Below are positions 26,683 to 36,745 of a stretch of 64,000 nt of DNA, piece after piece (the first letter of the stretch is position 1; every line of letters begins with the position of its first letter). The position numbers and the translations under genes are program-made. The DNA lies in contig JBALVO010000005.1 of the NCBI GenBank assembly GCA_036961445.1, positions 1 to 64,000 on the forward strand, given 5' to 3'. Origin of the DNA: JBALVO01 sp036961445. Lineage in GTDB: Bacteria; Pseudomonadota; Gammaproteobacteria; Pseudomonadales; Halieaceae. The notes beneath the pieces are model-generated. The model was not told where the DNA came from, did no database searches, and saw only the letters and a program-made list of their open reading frames with translations.

Positions 26683-27040
26683 GGTAACTCCTGCAGTTGC
26701 TTATAGATTTATAACGGTTTCATCCGTCCTATTCTCACACATCAGACAATGCTAACGGTGAGTCGTTTAGAATTTCTTGTGCCATACCTCGCTGCCGGCC
26801 CTGGGACCCATGGACATTTATGCGGCCTACGCCGAGGGAAATCCCCTCGCCTTTTCAGCCACTGACAACTGCCTCAGAACCAAATGACATAGAGGTTTAA
26901 GTATAGCGATCTGACATATGAGCATTCCGAAAAACTCTAGCGGTGAGCTTGTACACCATCAAACCGGTGGTATCATTACCCACCTCAAATCACGCGGACC
27001 TAATACCCGCGTAACCACTGCAGAAGAACCGGAGAACAAC
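26683..27040. other. 358-bp divergent intergenic region with a terminator-like hairpin
   Basis: This region separates the VTT fusion from trxA and must hold both promoters. A hairpin CGAGGG (26833-26838) / CCCTCG (26844-26849), followed by CCTTTTC, looks like a weak terminator on the plus strand although no upstream plus-strand gene exists. A small RNA transcribed from about 26700-26855 is possible. A second small stem (GGTGG / CCACC) lies near 26966-26985. No firm promoter was identified. Confidence 0.3.
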
Positions 27041-27367
27041 ATGAGCGATGATATCGTACACGTCAGCGATGCTACCTTTGACGCAGAAGTACTTAATTCC
27101 GACATCCCCGTACTGGTAGATTTTTGGGCCGAGTGGTGTGGGCCGTGCAAGATGATTGCACCGGTACTGGATGAAATTGCCACCGAATACGCTGGCAAAC
27201 TAAAAATATGTAAAGTAGATGTGGACGCTAACCCAGATATCCCGCCGAAGTTCGGTATCCGTGGTATTCCCACGCTAATCGTGTTCAAGGGCGGCAACGC
27301 TGAAGCAACCAAGGTAGGCGCTCTTTCCAAGACACAACTGACAGAATTTATCCAGGAAGTGGTCTAA
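27041..27367 (+). CDS. trxA: Thioredoxin 1
   Basis: A 108-residue thioredoxin with the WCGPC redox centre at residues 32-36 and the cis-proline loop [11 protein letters not shown]. It reduces protein disulfides in the cytoplasm, including partners such as peroxiredoxins. The ATG at 27041 is preceded by CGGAGAA; a longer in-frame reading from 26918 is not family-like. It is followed by rho, the usual order. Confidence 0.97.
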   Translation: MSDDIVHVSDATFDAEVLNSDIPVLVDFWAEWCGPCKMIAPVLDEIATEYAGKLKICKVDVDANPDIPPKFGIRGIPTLIVFKGGNAEATKVGALSKTQLTEFIQEVV

Positions 27368-27374
27368 ACCTCTG

Positions 27375-27397
27375 CGAGCCCGGTGTTGCCGGGCTCG
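27375..27397 (+). terminator. Stem-loop after trxA
   Basis: A perfect 9-bp stem CGAGCCCGG (27375-27383) / CCGGGCTCG (27389-27397) with a 5-nt loop begins 7 bp after the trxA stop. The nearest T-run (TTTTTT) is about 20 bp further, so it may end only part of the transcripts and let others enter the rho leader. Confidence 0.6.
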
Positions 27398-27603
27398 TGA
27401 TACCTGTTCTGGATAGTTTTTTAGACGCAAGAAAGCGGTAGACGACACCATCCGGGCATGCTACATTCAAAACCGTCGCACATTTCAGTGCCACAATAAT
27501 AACCCTGCTATTCGAATTTAAAGCTCCGTTGGTTGGCATCGCCAACCGGCTTTCACATACACAATTTCTCTTTCCTTCCTACAAGCGCGCACCCTTAATC
27601 TAT

Positions 27604-28872
27604 ATGAATCTGACTGACCTAAAGACAAAATCCACCCAGGAACTCATCGATATTGCTAAAGAGATGGGCCTGGACAATATGGCCCGCTCGCGCAAACAGG
27701 ATATTATTTTTGCTGTCCTGAAGCGCCACGCCAAAAGCGGCGAAGACATTTACGGCGATGGGGCACTGGAGATTCTACAGGACGGCTTCGGCTTCCTGCG
27801 CTCAGCTGACAGCTCTTATCTGGCGGGCCCCGATGACATTTATGTGTCTCCCAGCCAAATCCGCAGATTCAACCTGCGCACAGGGGACTCTATAACCGGC
27901 AAGATTCGCCCGCCCAAAGACAGTGAACGCTACTTTGCACTATTGAAGGTTGGCGAGGTCAACTTCAACAAACCTGAGAATTCCAAGCACAAGATCCTGT
28001 TCGAGAATCTCACACCGCTGTTCCCGACTGAACGCCTGACACTGGAAACAGGTAACGGCAGTACCGAAGACCTGACGGGCAGAATCATCGATCTGGTTGC
28101 CCCCATAGGCAAAGGTGCACGAGGCCTGCTGGTTGCGCCACCCAAGGCCGGCAAGACCATCATGATGCAGCATATTGCCCAGGCCGTCATCACCAATAAC
28201 CCCGAGTGCTACATTATCGTATTGTTGATTGATGAGCGCCCGGAGGAAGTAACCGAGATGCAGCGCTCAGTAGGTATCCGCGGCGCCGAGGTGGTAGCCT
28301 CGACCTTTGACGAACCGCCTTCACGCCATGTGCAGGTTGCCGACATGGTGATCGAAAAGGCCAAACGCCTGGTAGAGCACAAGAAAGACGTTATTATCCT
28401 ACTCGATTCCATCACCCGACTGGCTCGTGCCTTTAACACGGTTATTCCAAGCTCCGGTAAAGTATTGACCGGTGGTGTCGACGCCCATGCGCTGGAACGT
28501 CCCAAGCGCTTCTTCGGTGCTGCACGTAATATTGAGGAAGGCGGCAGCCTGTCAATCATTGCCACTGCCCTGGTCGATACCGGCTCCAAGATGGACGAGG
28601 TGATCTACGAAGAGTTCAAGGGCACCGGTAATATGGAACTGCACCTGGACCGCAAAGTGGCAGAAAAGCGCGTTTATCCAGCCATCAATATTCGCCGCTC
28701 TGGTACCCGTCGCGAGGAACTACTCACCGCCGAGGACGAACTGCAACGGATGTGGATCCTGCGCAAATTGCTGCACGGCATGGAAGATCTCGCCGCTATT
28801 GAGTTCCTGTCCGACAAACTCAAGGATACCAAAACCAACGAAGAGTTTTTCATGTCCATGAAGCGTAAGTAG
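27604..28872 (+). CDS. rho: Transcription termination factor Rho
   Basis: A 422-residue hexameric RNA helicase. It has the N-terminal [20 protein letters not shown] helix bundle, the primary RNA site with DGFGFLR, Walker A APPKAGKT, Walker [15 protein letters not shown] and the [19 protein letters not shown] secondary-site loop. The ATG at 27604 is the family start; the ORF runs in frame further upstream to 27529 without family similarity. The 236-nt leader behind trxA is long enough for the autoregulatory attenuation known for rho. Confidence 0.98.
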   Translation: MNLTDLKTKSTQELIDIAKEMGLDNMARSRKQDIIFAVLKRHAKSGEDIYGDGALEILQDGFGFLRSADSSYLAGPDDIYVSPSQIRRFNLRTGDSITGKIRPPKDSERYFALLKVGEVNFNKPENSKHKILFENLTPLFPTERLTLETGNGSTEDLTGRIIDLVAPIGKGARGLLVAPPKAGKTIMMQHIAQAVITNNPECYIIVLLIDERPEEVTEMQRSVGIRGAEVVASTFDEPPSRHVQVADMVIEKAKRLVEHKKDVIILLDSITRLARAFNTVIPSSGKVLTGGVDAHALERPKRFFGAARNIEEGGSLSIIATALVDTGSKMDEVIYEEFKGTGNMELHLDRKVAEKRVYPAINIRRSGTRREELLTAEDELQRMWILRKLLHGMEDLAAIEFLSDKLKDTKTNEEFFMSMKRK

Positions 28873-28901
28873 CACCTCCCCTACAATCAAAATCCATCCG
28901 G

Positions 28902-28920
28902 GCGGGCGCGTTGCGCCCGC
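28902..28920 (+). terminator. GC-rich stem-loop after rho
   Basis: Eight-base arms GCGGGCGC (28902-28909) and GCGCCCGC (28913-28920) with a GTT loop, 29 bp after the rho stop. Only TT follows, so it is a weak intrinsic terminator candidate. Confidence 0.45.
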
Positions 28921-28974
28921 TTGCAACAAGGTATACTGTCCAATCGAAACACACAGCGGACGAGTTACCACAGC

Positions 28975-30462
28975 GTGAAATACACAGATCTCAGGGATTT
29001 TATTGCCGCACTGGAACAGCGCGGTGAATTGGTGCGTATAAAAGCCGAGGTCGACCCAAAACTCGAGATGACCGAAATCGCCGATCGCACCCTGCGCGCT
29101 GGCGGCCCTGCACTGCTGTTCGAAAACCCCAAAGGCTACAACACACCAGTACTGGCTAACCTGTTTGGCACAACCGAGCGCGTGGCACTGGGCATGGGGG
29201 CCGAAAATGTCGAGGCCTTGCGTGAGATCGGGGAAATTTTGGCTTATTTACGTCAGCCAGACCCACCCAAGGGTATGCGCGAATTGTGGGACAAAGCACC
29301 CCTGCTAAAGCAGGTAATGAATATGGGGCCGAAAATGGTGCGCAACCCCCCCTGTCAATACCATGCCAAGGTTGGCGATGAGGTCGATCTCAACCAACTA
29401 CCCATACAAACCTGTTGGCCCGAAGACGCTGGACCACTGGTGACATGGCCACTGGTTATCACCCGCGGACCCTCCAAAGAGCGACAAAACCTGGGTATTT
29501 ATCGCATGCAACTGCTGGGTCGCAACAAATTAATCATGCGCTGGTTATCGCACCGCGGCGGTGCCCTGGACTTTCGTGACTGGCAGCTGCAACACCCGGG
29601 TGAACGCTACCCCGTTGCGGTGGCGCTGGGAGCCGACCCGGCCACCACGCTAGCTGCGGTAACCCCCATACCCGACGCCATCTCTGAATATGCTTTCGCC
29701 GGGCTACTACGCGGCAGCAAGACTGAACTGGCAGAGTGCTTCACCCCGCTGTGCCGGGAACATGGATTACTGGTTCCGGCCTCTTCAGAATACATCCTTG
29801 AAGGATACCTGGAGCCCGGGGAGCTGGCCGACGAGGGTCCTTTTGGCGATCACACCGGCTATTACAACGAAGTGGAGCGCTTCCCCGTATTCACAGTCGA
29901 GGCGATTACCCACCGCGAATCTCCTATTTATCACAGCACCTATACCGGTCGCCCGCCAGACGAGCCAGCCATTCTGGGCGTCGCACTCAATGAAGTTTTC
30001 GTGCCAATTTTGCAAAAACAGTTTCCGGAAATCGTGGATTTCTACCTGCCACCGGAAGGTTGCTCTTATCGCATGGCTATAGTCACCATTCGCAAGGAAT
30101 ATCCAGGACACGCCAAACGGGTGATGCTTGGCGTGTGGTCTTTCCTGCGTCAGTTTATGTACACCAAGTTTGTTATCGTGACCGATGAGGACGTCAATGC
30201 CAGGGACTGGAAAGATGTGATCTGGGCCATGACCACCCGCATGGATCCCAGTCGTGACTCCGTGTTTATAGATAATACGCCAATCGACTACCTGGACTTT
30301 GCCTCACCAGTGGCAGGATTGGGTTCGAAAGTTGGTTTTGATGCCACCAACAAGTGGCCCGGTGAAACCCAGCGAGAATGGGGTGAACCCATCGCCATGA
30401 CAGATGATGTAAAACAGCATATCGATGATATATGGGATGAATTGGGTATAAATCTGGACTGA
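28975..30462 (+). CDS. ubiD: 4-hydroxy-3-polyprenylbenzoate decarboxylase UbiD
   Basis: A 495-residue prenylated-FMN-dependent decarboxylase of ubiquinone synthesis. The GTG at 28975 gives the expected beginning [19 protein letters not shown]. Other conserved parts are [19 protein letters not shown], which binds the cofactor, and [16 protein letters not shown] with the catalytic acidic residues. UbiX, which makes the cofactor, is not in the window. ubiK at 47.5 kb is another ubiquinone gene. Confidence 0.95.
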   Translation: MKYTDLRDFIAALEQRGELVRIKAEVDPKLEMTEIADRTLRAGGPALLFENPKGYNTPVLANLFGTTERVALGMGAENVEALREIGEILAYLRQPDPPKGMRELWDKAPLLKQVMNMGPKMVRNPPCQYHAKVGDEVDLNQLPIQTCWPEDAGPLVTWPLVITRGPSKERQNLGIYRMQLLGRNKLIMRWLSHRGGALDFRDWQLQHPGERYPVAVALGADPATTLAAVTPIPDAISEYAFAGLLRGSKTELAECFTPLCREHGLLVPASSEYILEGYLEPGELADEGPFGDHTGYYNEVERFPVFTVEAITHRESPIYHSTYTGRPPDEPAILGVALNEVFVPILQKQFPEIVDFYLPPEGCSYRMAIVTIRKEYPGHAKRVMLGVWSFLRQFMYTKFVIVTDEDVNARDWKDVIWAMTTRMDPSRDSVFIDNTPIDYLDFASPVAGLGSKVGFDATNKWPGETQREWGEPIAMTDDVKQHIDDIWDELGINLD

Positions 30463-30513
30463 GGCCAACGTGGGCCTTCAAGCGCACGCTAACAAATTCG
30501 TTTGAGCTCTGTC

Positions 30514-31770
30514 TCAGCTATTCGCCAGCCGTTTGGCGTGGGGAATCGTTTTTTCCGGCATAGGCAGCTGCGGGAGCTGGTTTTGCTGCATCATCAAACC
30601 TTCGCGAAAATATGCCGCGGCCACCTTGGCCTCCCCCAGCCCCTGCAATAAGCGACCCAGCTCGGCACAGGTCTCGGCACTGCGTTGCACGCGATAACTG
30701 CTCTCAAAATAATCCCGCGCCTTGCCCCACAATTTATCCCGGGCTGACAAACGACCCAGACAAAGCAACAACTGCGCATCATCGGCGTGCGCGGCCAACC
30801 AACTCTCGGCCCGGGCCAGTTGCCGTGGAATATCGTCGCTCTGGACAAACCCATACTGCCGCACCAGGTGTGAATCCCACTGCTGCTTAAGCGCACGCAG
30901 TATCGTTTTCTCCGCCGCGGCAAAAGCACGCTGATCGATCATTTGCTGCACGTAGCTCTGCAGCAACTCACCATCCTGCTTCATCTCCGACGGTAGTTTC
31001 TGCCAACGGCTATGCAGCTGATCCAGTGTCGGCACTGTATCACCAGCGCCCCGGTGCCGTAATAGCTGCCCATAAACTTCACGCTCCAACTGCAGTAATT
31101 CATCGTCGGGGAGCAATTTGTGTTTTTTTAATTCCGGTAAAAGTCCGGCCAGCTTGCTCCAATCCTGCAAGGCATAGTAGGCATCTCGCAACAGCTCAAC
31201 GGCATAAGGGTGCCGGCCAGCGCTCTGTTGCACCTCTTCAAGTACAGCCACAGCCTGCTCATAGTCACGCGCATGCATTTTCATTTCCGCGCGAGTTAGC
31301 GCCACAACATCCGCAGCTCCAGATTCAGAATCGCCAGCCGCCACCAGGTATTCACTAACCTTGTCCGGCTCATGCAGGCGATAGCTGGCGCGTGCTGCCA
31401 GCAGATAATTTAGCAGTGGCGCTTCATTGTTTTGAGCGCCGCGCAGCAACTGACGACGAGCCGTACTCCAGCTACCCTCGACAAAACTAATCAAACCACG
31501 CGTGGTCTGGCGTGATGTCTGGCGCGATTTGCGTGTACCCAACCAACTCATCAACAAGCGCTGCCCACCGAGCAATCGATAAAACACGCGCAATATGCCG
31601 TAGACCAGTACAGTAAGAATTATCAGCAGGACCAGGCCCACCCACAAACTGGTTTCGAGTGTGTAATTGCCATAAGCCAGCAAAATGTAACCCGGATCAG
31701 TCTCTATCAGGGCGACAACACCGACACCGAGCAACAGCGCAAACAACATTATGGCGAATATTTTGCGCAT
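30514..31770 (-). CDS. hemY: HemY protein (TPR membrane protein of the hem cluster)
   Basis: A 418-residue protein with two N-terminal membrane helices (about 5-25 and 40-62), then the HemY_N segment and tetratricopeptide-like helices to the end. The role in heme synthesis is not established; it is not protoporphyrinogen oxidase despite the shared symbol. The start lies 3 bp after hemX, so hemC-hemD-hemX-hemY form one tightly packed operon. Confidence 0.92.
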   Translation of the reverse strand: MRKIFAIMLFALLLGVGVVALIETDPGYILLAYGNYTLETSLWVGLVLLIILTVLVYGILRVFYRLLGGQRLLMSWLGTRKSRQTSRQTTRGLISFVEGSWSTARRQLLRGAQNNEAPLLNYLLAARASYRLHEPDKVSEYLVAAGDSESGAADVVALTRAEMKMHARDYEQAVAVLEEVQQSAGRHPYAVELLRDAYYALQDWSKLAGLLPELKKHKLLPDDELLQLEREVYGQLLRHRGAGDTVPTLDQLHSRWQKLPSEMKQDGELLQSYVQQMIDQRAFAAAEKTILRALKQQWDSHLVRQYGFVQSDDIPRQLARAESWLAAHADDAQLLLCLGRLSARDKLWGKARDYFESSYRVQRSAETCAELGRLLQGLGEAKVAAAYFREGLMMQQNQLPQLPMPEKTIPHAKRLANS

Positions 31771-31773
31771 AGC

Positions 31774-32958
31774 TTACTCATCGCCTCCGTGCTGCAGACG
31801 CTGCTCCATGACAGCGTTCAAGGCCTGTAGCGATCTGGAAATATCGGGCTTGGCTACAGCGACCTGCATAGTTGTCAGTTGTGTTATTTCCCTGGCCATA
31901 GCGCGAGAAGCAGCTTCATCGGATGCAATAAATTCGGCTACCCAATGTTGCGCTCGCTGCAAGCTTTCGGTGTACAGCGCCTGGTTGCCGGACAACAGTG
32001 CAACCTGCGATTGCTCCAACAGCATACGCAAGTTTTGCCGCACCAGCCCTTCCCACTGAGGATCCATCAGCGTCTGCATAGGTACATCCCGCCGGCGTAT
32101 AGCAACATAATCGGAGAGTTTGGCAAGCGCAGCCTCATAGCCCTGACGCAAGCGCCCCTTCCAATCCACGGCCTCCACCGGGGCCGGCTGCGCCTCCCGC
32201 TTGGGCAATTGGAAAATAACCAGCCGCCCCGCCTGCTCAGATAGTGCCGAGAGGCGCAGGTATATGCCCTCTATATCGACGGTTGGCACCGCGCGCACGG
32301 CCGCCACGTCAGCAGCGACAGCAGCGCGCACCGGGTGCAGACCCACATCATCCATTTCCCGCAGAATATTATCGGCGCTGCTGAGCAAGGATTGAGCGGC
32401 AGCGACGTCGCCCGCCATAATCAGGCGCTGATTGGCCAGGCGCAACAGATACTCTGTTTCTGCCAGCAGCCAGCTATCCCGGTCATTGGCACTAAAACGG
32501 GCCAACTCAGTGCGCTGCTCTGCCAATTGGGATGTCAGTACCGCCAATGCTTCGGCTTGACGGGATGACTTGCCACCAAGGTCACCCTGTAATTTGCCCA
32601 GGCCAGACTGCAACTGGCTCTGCCAGCGCGCGTCCAGCGCTTGCAAGGCATTCTCTTCTTGGCCGACCGCACCCTCCAGTTCAACCAGGCGGTCTACCAA
32701 TACCGCTTCCCGGCGTTGCAATTCCAGCACCGACAAGGCGGCCGCGCCGGCCAGCCCCAGAGCCAACAAAAGCGCCAACCAGGCTATGATTGAAGATCCT
32801 TTGCGCGGCGCGGCACCAGGCGCTTTCGCTGCAGTGGTGTTGTTCCCGGCAGACGGCTCTGACGTGGTCACGGCACTGGCGGGTTTGCCCTGCGATGGAA
32901 CGGAGACTTCTGCTTTTTCTGCGGTCTGCCCGGTATTGCTATCTTCCTGTTCGCTCAC
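31774..32958 (-). CDS. hemX: HemX (uroporphyrinogen-III C-methyltransferase-like membrane protein)
   Basis: A 394-residue protein. Residues 1-52 are a Ser/Thr/Ala/Pro-rich cytoplasmic tail. A single membrane helix follows (about 54-76, IIAWLALLLALGLAGAAALS), then a long coiled-coil and helical periplasmic part with DRDSWLLAETEYLLRLANQR, the HemX signature. Annotated in databases as a methyltransferase by name only; no SAM motif is visible. The start is GTG at 32958, 3 bp after hemD. Confidence 0.92.
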   Translation of the reverse strand: MSEQEDSNTGQTAEKAEVSVPSQGKPASAVTTSEPSAGNNTTAAKAPGAAPRKGSSIIAWLALLLALGLAGAAALSVLELQRREAVLVDRLVELEGAVGQEENALQALDARWQSQLQSGLGKLQGDLGGKSSRQAEALAVLTSQLAEQRTELARFSANDRDSWLLAETEYLLRLANQRLIMAGDVAAAQSLLSSADNILREMDDVGLHPVRAAVAADVAAVRAVPTVDIEGIYLRLSALSEQAGRLVIFQLPKREAQPAPVEAVDWKGRLRQGYEAALAKLSDYVAIRRRDVPMQTLMDPQWEGLVRQNLRMLLEQSQVALLSGNQALYTESLQRAQHWVAEFIASDEAASRAMAREITQLTTMQVAVAKPDISRSLQALNAVMEQRLQHGGDE

Positions 32959-32961
32959 TCG

Positions 32962-33792
32962 TCATTCTCCAGAGCTGGGTTGCCATTCCTCTAGGGCATC
33001 AAACATTGCCGCGTCCGAGGCATTGCCAGCAGTCACGACCTGCTCGAAACCGGCCTCTCGCGCCTGCCGGGCTACTCGCTCGGACGGGACGATAAGGCCT
33101 ATATGTCTAAACTTAGTTGTTTCTGCCGGTCGAAGCAATCCCTCCATGTTGGCAAGGCCCTCACCACTGCTAATCATCACCACGTCCACGCGCCACAAAG
33201 CGATTTTTGCTGCCAATTCTCCCGCGGGCAATTCGGGACAACTGCGCCGGTAGCACGCGAGCTGATCGACCTGGGCACCACGTCGCTCCAGCTCCTTTTG
33301 TAACGTCGCCCTGCCCCCTTCACCCTTAATGATCAATACACGTTGATCCGCCACGGCCTGCAATTGAGGCACCGCCAGTAAGCCCTCGCTGGTCATCGTC
33401 GCACCGGGAGTAACCGCCACGATGCCACGATCGAGTAATAAGCGGGCGGTGGAGTCTCCGATAGCGTACCAGGTCAGGCCCACTGGCAACTGCGGCCAAT
33501 AACCCTCAATACAGTCCATACCGAAGCGCACCGCATTACCGCTAATAAAAATAACGTGCTGATACAAGTCCAGCCCCAGCACTAGCTGGCGCTGCAATGG
33601 TGACAGCTCCGGCAACGCATGCAGTTCCAGCAATGGCTGCGCGTGTACCGTATATCCCGCCGTCTCCAGTGCGCTGCACAGTGACGCGCCCTGCCCTGCA
33701 GGGCGCGTCACCAGCACGCTCAATTTATTGCCCGCCCCTGAGTCAGTTGCACCTGCTCCGGTGCGAACTGAATCGGCAGCCTTAAGCGCCAT
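32962..33792 (-). CDS. hemD: Uroporphyrinogen-III synthase
   Basis: A 276-residue enzyme that cyclises hydroxymethylbilane with inversion of ring D. The family start [13 protein letters not shown] occurs about 27 residues in, so either there is an N-terminal extension or translation begins at TTG/GTG codons near residue 25-28. Later motifs are [12 protein letters not shown] and [10 protein letters not shown]. The ATG used here lies inside the end of hemC (11-bp overlap), consistent with coupled translation. Confidence 0.9.
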   Translation of the reverse strand: MALKAADSVRTGAGATDSGAGNKLSVLVTRPAGQGASLCSALETAGYTVHAQPLLELHALPELSPLQRQLVLGLDLYQHVIFISGNAVRFGMDCIEGYWPQLPVGLTWYAIGDSTARLLLDRGIVAVTPGATMTSEGLLAVPQLQAVADQRVLIIKGEGGRATLQKELERRGAQVDQLACYRRSCPELPAGELAAKIALWRVDVVMISSGEGLANMEGLLRPAETTKFRHIGLIVPSERVARQAREAGFEQVVTAGNASDAAMFDALEEWQPSSGE

Positions 33793-34711
33793 AGATCTCG
33801 GCCAGAATGGCGGCGGCGCCCTGCGCCAGTAAATCGTCGGCTACCCTGAATCCAAGTTGTTCTGCCTCTGCCAGCGGTGCCTGTGACTCGGCCCGCAGCA
33901 ACAAAGATCCGTCGGGCTTGCCCACCAGTCCTCGCAGCCACAGTTGGTCCCCTGCGATGTGCTCTGCATAGCAGGCGATAGGTACCTGGCAACCGCCCTG
34001 CAAACGCAGATTCATCGCTCGCTCTGCCCTGACTCGCTGCGCTGTGGGCTCATGGTGCACCACTTGCAGCAACTCCAGCGTGGCAACATCACTACAACGC
34101 AATTCAATACCCACGGCCCCCTGACCGCCAGCGGGCAAAGAATCAATGACATCAATTTGCTGTGCAATGCGCGCACCAAAACCCAGGCGAATAAGGCCAG
34201 CACTGGCCAATATAATAGCGTCGTATTCGCCTTCATCGAGCTTGCGTAAGCGGGTATTGACATTACCGCGCAAGAACTTCACTTGCAGATCCGGACGCCG
34301 GGCACGCAATTGACACTCACGGCGCAGACTGGAGGTTCCGACCACACTGCCCGCGGGTAAGTCAGATAATGACCGGTAATGGTTACTGACAAAGGCATCA
34401 GAGGGGTCCTCACGCTGGCAGATCACGCCCAGATCCAGTCCCGAGGGAAACTCCATCGGCACATCTTTCATGGAGTGCACCGCAATATCAGCAGAACCAT
34501 CGAGCAGAGCGTTCTCCAGTTCCTTTACGAACAGGCCCTTACCACCCACTTTCGCCAGAGGCACATCCAGCAACTGATCGCCCCGTGAAGTCATGCCTAA
34601 CAGCTCTACTTCCAGCCCCGGGTGGGCCTGGGTAAGTGCAGATTGAACAAATTCCGCTTGCCACAACGCCAGCGGGCTTTCGCGGGTGGCAATGGTGATT
34701 TTACGCGCCAT
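33782..34711 (-). CDS. hemC: Hydroxymethylbilane synthase (porphobilinogen deaminase)
   Basis: A 309-residue enzyme joining four porphobilinogens. The dipyrromethane cofactor cysteine is in [14 protein letters not shown]. The N-terminal [16 protein letters not shown] and [17 protein letters not shown] are diagnostic. The ATG at 34711 gives [12 protein letters not shown]; an in-frame ATG at 34753 adds 14 residues without family similarity. The gene is 72 bp downstream of algR. Confidence 0.97.
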   Translation of the reverse strand: MARKITIATRESPLALWQAEFVQSALTQAHPGLEVELLGMTSRGDQLLDVPLAKVGGKGLFVKELENALLDGSADIAVHSMKDVPMEFPSGLDLGVICQREDPSDAFVSNHYRSLSDLPAGSVVGTSSLRRECQLRARRPDLQVKFLRGNVNTRLRKLDEGEYDAIILASAGLIRLGFGARIAQQIDVIDSLPAGGQGAVGIELRCSDVATLELLQVVHHEPTAQRVRAERAMNLRLQGGCQVPIACYAEHIAGDQLWLRGLVGKPDGSLLLRAESQAPLAEAEQLGFRVADDLLAQGAAAILAEIYGA

Positions 34712-34783
34712 AATCCGGCTTCCTTTTTTACAGCCGGACATCATACCAGCCAAGCGTTGTGCCAGCGATATACGCGATAAAGG

Positions 34784-35515
34784 TCAGCGTTCCACCAGCC
34801 GTTGTTTAACCTCGGTCAGGTGGCGACGACTGACCGCAGGGCGCGCGTCCACCGAGTCAAGCACCACCGACCAGCAACCGCCATCATCACGCTGTAAGCG
34901 CACGATGTGCGCCAATGCCACCAATGCATTGCGATGCACTCGCAAAAACTGGCCAGCCAATTCCTGCTCCAGATCCTTGAGAGTATCGGGAATTAACAGC
35001 TCGGCTGACGGACTGCAGGCGGTGACATATTTTTGCTCCGCCAGGAAACAGCGAATTTCTTCTACGGCCATCGTTTCCAGGCCCCGATGTGTCTGGCTAC
35101 TCACCTGGCTGCGCTGTGCAGCGGGATCTCCCGCTCGCATGCTGGCCAGCTGCAGGCGGTTAACCCGGCCGGCTCCGGCTAACGCCCGCGCCAACTCCGC
35201 TTCCCGCACAGGCTTAAGCAAATAGGCCACAGCCTGGTGTTGCAGTGCCGCCAATGCGTATTCATCGTAGGCCGTACAAAAAATAACCGCCGGCGGGCCA
35301 TCCAGCACATCCAGGTGAGCCGCAACTTCAATACCGTCCATCCCTGGCATACGAATATCCAACAGCAGCAGGTCAGGCGCCTGCTCGGCCACCACCGCCA
35401 GAGCCTCCGCGCCGCTCTGGGCCTGCAAGCACTGGGCATCAGGAAGTAACTTTCCCAGCAGGCGCAGGAGTCGCTCACGCGCCAGCACCTCGTCATCAAC
35501 AACCAGGATCTTCAC
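34784..35515 (-). CDS. algR: LytTR response regulator AlgR
   Basis: A 243-residue regulator. The N-terminal receiver has [15 protein letters not shown] and the phosphoacceptor Asp in LLLLDIRMPGMDG. The C-terminal LytTR DNA-binding domain shows VEEIRCFLAEQKYVTACSPS and RVHRNALVAL. In Pseudomonas AlgR controls alginate, twitching motility and other surface traits. The GTG start overlaps the algZ stop (GTGA). Its place just before the hem genes is the same as in Pseudomonas. Confidence 0.95.
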   Translation of the reverse strand: MKILVVDDEVLARERLLRLLGKLLPDAQCLQAQSGAEALAVVAEQAPDLLLLDIRMPGMDGIEVAAHLDVLDGPPAVIFCTAYDEYALAALQHQAVAYLLKPVREAELARALAGAGRVNRLQLASMRAGDPAAQRSQVSSQTHRGLETMAVEEIRCFLAEQKYVTACSPSAELLIPDTLKDLEQELAGQFLRVHRNALVALAHIVRLQRDDGGCWSVVLDSVDARPAVSRRHLTEVKQRLVER

Positions 35516-36573
35516 AGTGCGGCTCCCGGGGAATAACTCAGGTTAATGCGGTAAACACCGTCCTTTGGCGCAGCGTGCAGACTGGCACCAGCCCCATAAA
35601 GGACATGCAAACGCTGCTCGATATTCGCCAGTGCCATATGATGGCCCTCGGTATGCGCCGACTGCTCGGGCATCGGGTTATCTACACTTACCTGCACCAC
35701 ACCCGCTACCAGATGCGCGGCAACGCTGATGGTACCGCCTTCAGCAAGCTGGGAAATGCCGTGATACACCGCATTTTCAACCAGAGGCTGCAGCACCAGG
35801 CTAGGCATCGGTTGATCGCGCACGGCGGTATCCACCTGCCACTGCACCTGCAGTCTTGCACCCAGACGTAATTTTTCAATGCCCAGATACAATTCACACA
35901 GACGCAACTCATCCGCCACCGTCGTTGGGCGCTGATTCTCCTGCAAACTCTCCCGGAAAAGCTCAGACAAATCTTCCACCGCCTGCTCCGCCGCTTCCGG
36001 CCGCGACATAATGAGACTGGCAATACTGTTCATGGTGTTAAACAAAAAATGCGGCCTGATCCTGGCACGCAAGGAATCCAGTCGCGCCTGTAACTCCAGC
36101 TTCTCCTGCAGTCGCAATTGTTGTTGCAAATAAAAGTACCGCAGAACGATCCCCGCCAACACGGCTGCAACCAGCATATTACGCAGCAACCACCATAAGC
36201 CGACAGCACCACGGGTAAGCTGAGGGTAGAGCTCCAGTGCCAGATAACTACTGGCCGCGGTAACCGCCAACACCAGCAACAGACTGCCAGTGGTCGCCAC
36301 TGGCAAACTCAAACGGCTGAAGGGGCCGCGCAATTGACACAGCAGCGCAGCGCTCAACAGCACCACCCATTGCACAAACAAAGAGCAGGTAGCCAGTAAA
36401 TCCCAGTTAAACCGAGGCAAGGCGCTATTAGCCAGCACGTACACAATGACCATCAATTCGGTTAGCAGGACCATGACAAAAACCGGTCGCGGTGCACACA
36501 GGTCGGGAATAAAAAATTCACCCGTCACCCGATCACCTGCCGCTACTGTCGCACCCCCTGATGCAGGCTGCAT
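35512..36573 (-). CDS. algZ: LytS-type sensor histidine kinase AlgZ/FimS
   Basis: About 353 residues. The N-terminal half has several membrane helices (from [20 protein letters not shown] through the [17 protein letters not shown] region). The kinase part carries the phosphoacceptor His in [17 protein letters not shown] and the N-box [10 protein letters not shown]. The ATG at 36573 was chosen because GGGGAGAG stands at the right distance; the open frame continues upstream antisense to argH but is not coding. It partners AlgR and is divergent from argH. Confidence 0.88.
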   Translation of the reverse strand: MQPASGGATVAAGDRVTGEFFIPDLCAPRPVFVMVLLTELMVIVYVLANSALPRFNWDLLATCSLFVQWVVLLSAALLCQLRGPFSRLSLPVATTGSLLLVLAVTAASSYLALELYPQLTRGAVGLWWLLRNMLVAAVLAGIVLRYFYLQQQLRLQEKLELQARLDSLRARIRPHFLFNTMNSIASLIMSRPEAAEQAVEDLSELFRESLQENQRPTTVADELRLCELYLGIEKLRLGARLQVQWQVDTAVRDQPMPSLVLQPLVENAVYHGISQLAEGGTISVAAHLVAGVVQVSVDNPMPEQSAHTEGHHMALANIEQRLHVLYGAGASLHAAPKDGVYRINLSYSPGAAL

Positions 36574-36745
36574 ATATACTCTCCCCATGCCCGATACTGG
36601 TATACTTGCACCCTTGATTGGCAGGGACAAGCCCAATGTTTGGTCAGCTCCAGCCCACATCTTTAACATCGCCCAACCACACGCGATAATCTGCCCTGGC
36701 AAGCACCAGCTTGAAGCGCGTGACAACAGCAGGATTTCTAACAGA

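Noticed and set aside
26918..27040. 41-codon extension of trxA
   Set aside because: Thioredoxin starts at 27041 with a ribosome site; the extension has no signal peptide or family match.
36446..36745. 100-codon upstream extension of argH
   Set aside because: It is antisense to algZ, and the argH family start is at 36746.
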